Of a stretch of DNA of 6,435 nucleotides, positions 5,714 to 6,435 are shown one piece after another. The translations under genes and the position numbers were made by a program. A model generated the notes under the pieces. The model was not told the origin of the DNA. It ran no database searches and saw only the letters and a program-made list of their open reading frames with translations. The stretch is taken from assembly GCA_936943315.1 (NCBI GenBank), contig CAKZJM010000233.1, positions 1-6,435 of the forward strand, written 5' to 3'. The DNA is from an uncultured Methylophilus sp. (GTDB lineage: Bacteria; Pseudomonadota; Gammaproteobacteria; Burkholderiales; Methylophilaceae). The stretch's first letter is position 1, and each line of letters opens with the position of its first letter.

Positions 5714-6435
5714 ATGGAACTGTTCCTGCATACCTTCGATGCCAATATCCACGCCACCCCGGAGAATCCGCGGTTTTCAGGCATCAATAAAACGTCATTT
5801 AGCTACCACACGGAAGCTGAGCTGTTACAGATATTGGATCAGATCATTGCCCAGGAATCAGCGCATACGCTAAAAGACACTTGGGTCCTCATTTCAGAGC
5901 AAGGTGAGCTTGTCAGCCCGATGGAAGCGCTGCAAGCAACCATGCCGTTTAATACCTTCTACGCGCGCCACAAATATCCCTGGCTGCTGTCTGACCTTGA
6001 GCCGCATGTGCAGATGCATTTTCAACCTATTGTGGATTTTGGCCAGAGCGGCAAAGTATTCGGGTTTGAAGCGCTATGCCGCCTTAAAACGCCTGAAGGC
6101 AAATGGCTGAACGGCATGGAAGCATTTGCGCTGGCAGCCGAAGTCAAGCGCACGCATGAGCTGGATCTGACTTGCCAGCACCTGGCTTTAATCGGCAAAT
6201 CACAATCCATTTCTGCAGATAAACCTATTTTTATCAATGTGTTACCACAAACGATCATGAGCCCAGGCTGGCTGGATTTTATTTTGAAAATCCTGACAGA
6301 GCATGAGATTGATAAACGGGATGTGGTGATAGAAATTGTTGAAAGCGAAAAAACCAACCCTGAAGTGCTGGCACGCTATTGCGATGCGATCCGCATGCAT
6401 GGCCTGCGCATCGCCCTAGACGATATGGGGTCCGG
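5714..6435 (+). CDS. EAL-domain protein, probable c-di-GMP phosphodiesterase (runs off the right edge)
   Basis: My translation gives 240 codons without a stop from the ATG at 5714 to the window end. An EAL domain begins near residue 100. MHFQPIVDFG leads to FGFEALCRL with the signature E119-A120-L121. FINVLP places the metal-binding Asn at 175. VVIEIVESEK places the catalytic acidic pair at E207 and E210, and LRIALDDMGSG gives the DD pair at 236-237. These match the metal-binding positions of active EAL phosphodiesterases, which cut c-di-GMP to pGpG, but later required residues (the Lys and the distal Glu) lie outside the window. The usual DDFG is DDMG here. Residues 1-95 show no domain I recognise: mostly soluble, with a helical ELLQILDQIIAQES stretch and no membrane segment. 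An in-frame GTG at 5702 would add four residues; neither start has a strong ribosome binding site. It is separated from recR by 262 bases and probably has its own promoter. A GGDEF or other domain could follow downstream. Confidence 0.88.
   Translation, partial: MELFLHTFDANIHATPENPRFSGINKTSFSYHTEAELLQILDQIIAQESAHTLKDTWVLISEQGELVSPMEALQATMPFNTFYARHKYPWLLSDLEPHVQMHFQPIVDFGQSGKVFGFEALCRLKTPEGKWLNGMEAFALAAEVKRTHELDLTCQHLALIGKSQSISADKPIFINVLPQTIMSPGWLDFILKILTEHEIDKRDVVIEIVESEKTNPEVLARYCDAIRMHGLRIALDDMGS

Noticed and set aside
6022..6357. Minus-strand open frame of 111 codons over the EAL gene
   Set aside because: The opposite strand carries a clear EAL domain in a continuous frame, so this is a shadow.

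Overview
The window looks like ordinary core chromosome of a Gram-negative proteobacterium with intermediate GC. A betaproteobacterium is most likely, possibly a methylotroph of the Methylophilaceae; that is an impression from protein style and gene order, not a demonstrated assignment. The anchor is the widely conserved block ffs (4.5S RNA) - dnaX - ybaB/ebfC - recR on the + strand. I found no mobile element, CRISPR array, tRNA or phage gene. Gene direction and codon use look uniform throughout.

Layout. At 1-362 (- strand) lies the 5' part of a gene for a PAS-domain sensory protein, which runs off the left edge. At 483-2297 (- strand) is a complete gene for a soluble diguanylate cyclase with an intact GGEEF active site, an RxxD inhibitory site and a long N-terminal part I cannot assign. 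The region 2298-2715 is a divergent control region holding the 4.5S RNA gene (about 2476-2570) with a clear -10 box, and a structured dnaX leader. Next, all on the + strand, come dnaX (2716-4506), ybaB (4528-4836) and recR (4852-5451). The spacers of 21 and 15 bases imply one operon. A 262-base gap follows, with a hairpin over the recR stop and a long leader. At 5714-6435 (+ strand) is the 5' part of a gene for an EAL-domain (c-di-GMP phosphodiesterase type) protein, which runs off the right edge.

How the genes fit together. The centre is housekeeping: 4.5S RNA works with Ffh in co-translational protein targeting, DnaX is the clamp-loader/tau subunit of DNA polymerase III, YbaB is a small nucleoid-associated protein, and RecR works in RecFOR recombinational repair. 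The flanks carry second-messenger genes: a c-di-GMP synthase and a PAS sensor on the left, and a c-di-GMP hydrolase candidate on the right. The synthase and hydrolase candidates sit on opposite sides of the replication/repair operon and are transcribed away from each other. Whether they act together is inference only.

I do not see a convincing undescribed system. The points most worth a second look are the uncharacterised N-terminal regions of the GGDEF and EAL proteins, the RNA hairpins around the PAS start, the dnaX leader and the recR stop, and a dnaX gene with no visible programmed-frameshift site.
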